Source: Paucisalibacillus globulus DSM 18846 (GTDB taxonomy: Bacteria; Bacillota; Bacilli; Bacillales; Amphibacillaceae). From it: a stretch of DNA of 64,000 nt. Where the stretch lies: the NCBI RefSeq assembly GCF_000482485.1, contig NZ_AXVK01000015.1, positions 124,001 through 188,000 of the forward strand. The letters run 5' to 3'. Under the pieces are notes generated by a model. The model saw only the letters and a list, made by a program, of their open reading frames with translations, had not been told where the DNA came from and searched no databases. The translations under genes and the position numbers were made by a program. This document shows positions 61,643 to 64,000 of this stretch, in pieces (the first letter of the stretch is position 1; each line of letters starts with the position of its first letter).

Positions 61643-63394
61643 TTAATGTTTTGTCGTATAATCTCGTTTACGTGGCGGTATTAATGACACATCGACTTCT
61701 TCATACGATAATACTGGTGAATTAGTTTCTGCATCAAATTCCGCAATGGTTGTCTTTAGAAATTCCTCATCATTACGCTCTGGGAATTCAGGCTTATAAT
61801 GTGCGCCGCGGCTCTCATTACGATTGTATGCACCAATTGTAATAACACGAGCTAGGTGTAGCATGTTTTTAAGCTGACGAGTGAACATAACCCCTTGGTT
61901 ATTCCAGCGAGAAGTATCATTGATATTGATATTTTCAAAGCGCTCAAGTAACTCTTGAATCTTTTCATCAGTTTTTAGTAGTTTCGCATTTTCACGTACT
62001 ACCGTAACATTATCTGTCATCCATTCACCCAACTCATGGTGAATTTGATAGGCATTTTCTTCCCCACTCATATTCATTAGTGCTTCAAATTTCTCTTCTT
62101 CTTCTTTAACTCGATTCTCATATAGACTAGAATCTAAATCTTCCGCATGCTTATCTAAGCCTTCTGTATATTCAATTGCTTTAGGTCCAGCAACCATACC
62201 GCCATATATTGCAGATAGCAATGAGTTTGCACCTAAACGGTTTCCACCATGCTGAGAGTAATCACATTCCCCAGCAGCAAAAATACCAGGGATACTTGTC
62301 ATTTGATTATAATCAACCCATAGTCCACCCATTGAATAGTGAACAGCTGGGAAAATTTTCATTGGAACTTTACGTGGATCTTCTCCTACGAATTTTTCAT
62401 AGATTTCGATGATTCCACCAAGTTTAACATCAAGTTCTTTCGGATCTTTATGAGAAAGGTCAAGATATACCATGTTCTCACCATTGATACCTAACTTCTG
62501 GTTCACACAGACATCAAAAATTTCACGTGTTGCAATATCACGTGGTACAAGGTTTCCATATGCCGGATATTTTTCCTCAAGGAAGTACCATGGTTCACCA
62601 TCTTTATAAGTCCAAACGCGTCCACCTTCACCGCGAGCAGATTCACTCATTAGACGTAGCTTGTCGTCCCCAGGAATCGCCGTAGGGTGGATTTGTATAA
62701 ATTCACCATTTGCATATTTAGCACCTTGTTGATAAAGAATTGATGCCGCAGACCCTGTATTAATCATGGAGTTAGTAGACTTACCAAAAATAATTCCCGG
62801 TCCACCAGTAGCCATAATAGTTGCATCAGATGGGAAAGACTTAATTTCATGTGTCTTCATATCTTGAGCGACGATTCCTCGTCCGACACCTTCTTCATCA
62901 AGAACTGCTCCTAGGAATTCCCATCCCTCATATTTCGTTACTAAACCTTCAACTTCGTATCTACGAACTTGTTCGTCTAGAGCATATAATAATTGCTGAC
63001 CTGTTGTTGCCCCAGCAAATGCAGTACGGTGGTGTTGTGTACCTCCAAAGCGTCGGAAGTCCAGTAGACCTTCAGGTGTACGATTAAACATAACACCCAT
63101 ACGGTCTAACATATTAATAATTCCCGGTGCCGCTTCACACATTGCTTTAACCGGTGGTTGGTTTGCTAAGAAGTCTCCTCCGTAAACGGTATCATCAAAG
63201 TGAATCCAAGGAGAATCCCCTTCCCCTTTTGTATTAACTGCACCATTAATACCACCTTGAGCACATACAGAGTGAGAACGTTTAACTGGAACAATGGAAA
63301 ATAAGTCAACGCTTACACCAGCTTCAGCAGCCTTGATTGTTGCCATTAGACCCGCTAAGCCTCCGCCGACAACAGCGATTTTACGGTTACTCAT
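61643..63394 (-). CDS. sdhA: Succinate dehydrogenase flavoprotein subunit
   Basis: The catalytic subunit that oxidises succinate to fumarate, 583 residues. The FAD-binding start is IAVVGGGLAGLMATIKA. The covalent FAD His is in RSHSVCAQGGINGA, and substrate residues are in HRTAFAG and RLGANSLLSAIYGG. ATG 63394 follows GAGG at six bases; the upstream GTG is rejected. Confidence 0.98.
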   Translation of the reverse strand: MSNRKIAVVGGGLAGLMATIKAAEAGVSVDLFSIVPVKRSHSVCAQGGINGAVNTKGEGDSPWIHFDDTVYGGDFLANQPPVKAMCEAAPGIINMLDRMGVMFNRTPEGLLDFRRFGGTQHHRTAFAGATTGQQLLYALDEQVRRYEVEGLVTKYEGWEFLGAVLDEEGVGRGIVAQDMKTHEIKSFPSDATIMATGGPGIIFGKSTNSMINTGSAASILYQQGAKYANGEFIQIHPTAIPGDDKLRLMSESARGEGGRVWTYKDGEPWYFLEEKYPAYGNLVPRDIATREIFDVCVNQKLGINGENMVYLDLSHKDPKELDVKLGGIIEIYEKFVGEDPRKVPMKIFPAVHYSMGGLWVDYNQMTSIPGIFAAGECDYSQHGGNRLGANSLLSAIYGGMVAGPKAIEYTEGLDKHAEDLDSSLYENRVKEEEEKFEALMNMSGEENAYQIHHELGEWMTDNVTVVRENAKLLKTDEKIQELLERFENININDTSRWNNQGVMFTRQLKNMLHLARVITIGAYNRNESRGAHYKPEFPERNDEEFLKTTIAEFDAETNSPVLSYEEVDVSLIPPRKRDYTTKH

Positions 63395-63421
63395 TATAAA
63401 CCTCACTCCTTCTCTATTTAA

Positions 63422-64000
63422 TTAAACTCCATAAGCGAATGTAATTAATGTTCTAATTCCGATATAACTAACTACTAAAAATACTAGAATAGTAGCGTAT
63501 GTAACAATTTTTTGTGATCTTGGTGATTGCGCAATACCCCAAGAGACTAAGAAGCCCCATAAGCCATTTGCAAAGTGGAATACTGCTGAAAGAACACCAA
63601 TAACATAAAACCAAAACATTACTGGGTTATCTAATATTCCCTCCATTAGGCTATAATCAACCGATGCATTTCCAAGTGCCACTTGTACACGAGTTTCAAA
63701 CACATGCCATGCAATAAATACTAACGTTACGATTCCAGTGATACGCTGTAAAAAGAATAGCCAGTTTCGTAAAAACCCATATCTTTTCACATTGTTTTTT
63801 GCGACAAATACAATATACACCCCAAGAATTGCATGGAAAAGAATTGGTAAATAAATAATAAAGATTTCTAATGCTAGCATGAATGGAAGACTCGACATAA
63901 AGCCTGCCGCTTTATTAAAGCTTTCCTCTCCATACACCGCAAAATGGTTTATTACCAAGTGTTGAACCAAGAAAATCCCTATTGGAACTACACCTAATAA
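63422..64000 (-). CDS. sdhC: Succinate dehydrogenase cytochrome b558 subunit, N-terminus outside window
   Basis: 192 codons are visible, reaching the window edge in frame (LLGVVPIGIFLVQHL). Five helices carry the heme-ligand histidines, in VQHLVINHFAVYG, LFHAILGVYI, IAWHVFETRV and VFHFANGLWGF. Only about ten N-terminal residues should be missing. It anchors SdhAB to the membrane and binds two hemes b in this family. First gene of sdhCAB. Confidence 0.96.
   Translation of the reverse strand, partial: LLGVVPIGIFLVQHLVINHFAVYGEESFNKAAGFMSSLPFMLALEIFIIYLPILFHAILGVYIVFVAKNNVKRYGFLRNWLFFLQRITGIVTLVFIAWHVFETRVQVALGNASVDYSLMEGILDNPVMFWFYVIGVLSAVFHFANGLWGFLVSWGIAQSPRSQKIVTYATILVFLVVSYIGIRTLITFAYGV

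Overview
The window comes from a low-GC, endospore-forming member of the Bacillaceae. The gene order closely follows the Bacillus subtilis stretch from yrvD/secDF to sdhCAB. AT-rich DNA, many TTG/GTG starts behind strong GGAGG sites, and several families of intergenic repeats make a halotolerant genus such as Oceanobacillus, Virgibacillus or Ornithinibacillus the best guess. That guess rests on overall impression, not on a marker gene. Most genes are on the minus strand.

Layout by region. 1-9.8 kb: protein export and tRNA/DNA maintenance (yrvD fragment, secDF, comN, spoVB, yrzE, yajC, tgt-queA, ruvB-ruvA), with a 42-bp tandem repeat array near 4.5-4.9 kb. 9.8-17.6 kb: a dispersed repeat, then a spore-coat group (YhcN/CoxA-like lipoprotein, kinase-like protein, safA), obg-spo0B, the ribosomal set rplU-prp-rpmA behind an L21 leader, and spoIVFA-spoIVFB. 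17.8-25.3 kb: the division and shape cluster mreBCD-minCD with radC, spoIIB and folC; comC and maf are absent from their usual places. 25.3-32.7 kb: two tandem plus-strand ATP-grasp ligases, valS with a T-box leader, ysxE and spoVID. 32.9-39.1 kb: the heme operon hemAXCDBL. 39.3-42.6 kb: a small membrane protein, a MITE-like repeat and an amino-acid ABC transporter, sitting between hemA and engB. 42.9-50.2 kb: engB, lonA, clpX, tig and ysoA; lonB is absent. 50.3-55.6 kb: tRNA-Arg and tRNA-Gly, ysnB, rdgB, rph, gerM, racE and a MarR regulator. 55.7-60.2 kb: gerE, then about 4 kb of accessory DNA. 60.3-64 kb: ysmA and sdhCAB, with sdhC running off the window end.

Sporulation is the recurring theme. 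Spo0B starts the phosphorelay. SpoIIB, SpoIVFA/FB, SpoVB, SpoVID, SafA and GerE act at successive stages, and GerM and the YhcN-type lipoprotein act in cortex or germination. Two LysM coat-morphogenesis proteins, SafA and SpoVID, each sit directly upstream of a protein-kinase-like gene. One of those kinases keeps its catalytic residues and the other has lost them.

The most unusual place is 55.9-60.2 kb. The last 25 codons of gerE plus its terminator occur twice as a direct repeat of about 110 bp. The repeat brackets a decayed island containing an Ltp-type lipoprotein gene with a detached signal peptide, a frameshifted IS4-family transposase, two unknown membrane/secreted genes and an IS21 remnant. 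This looks like the scar of an element that entered at the gerE 3' end, or of a local duplication.
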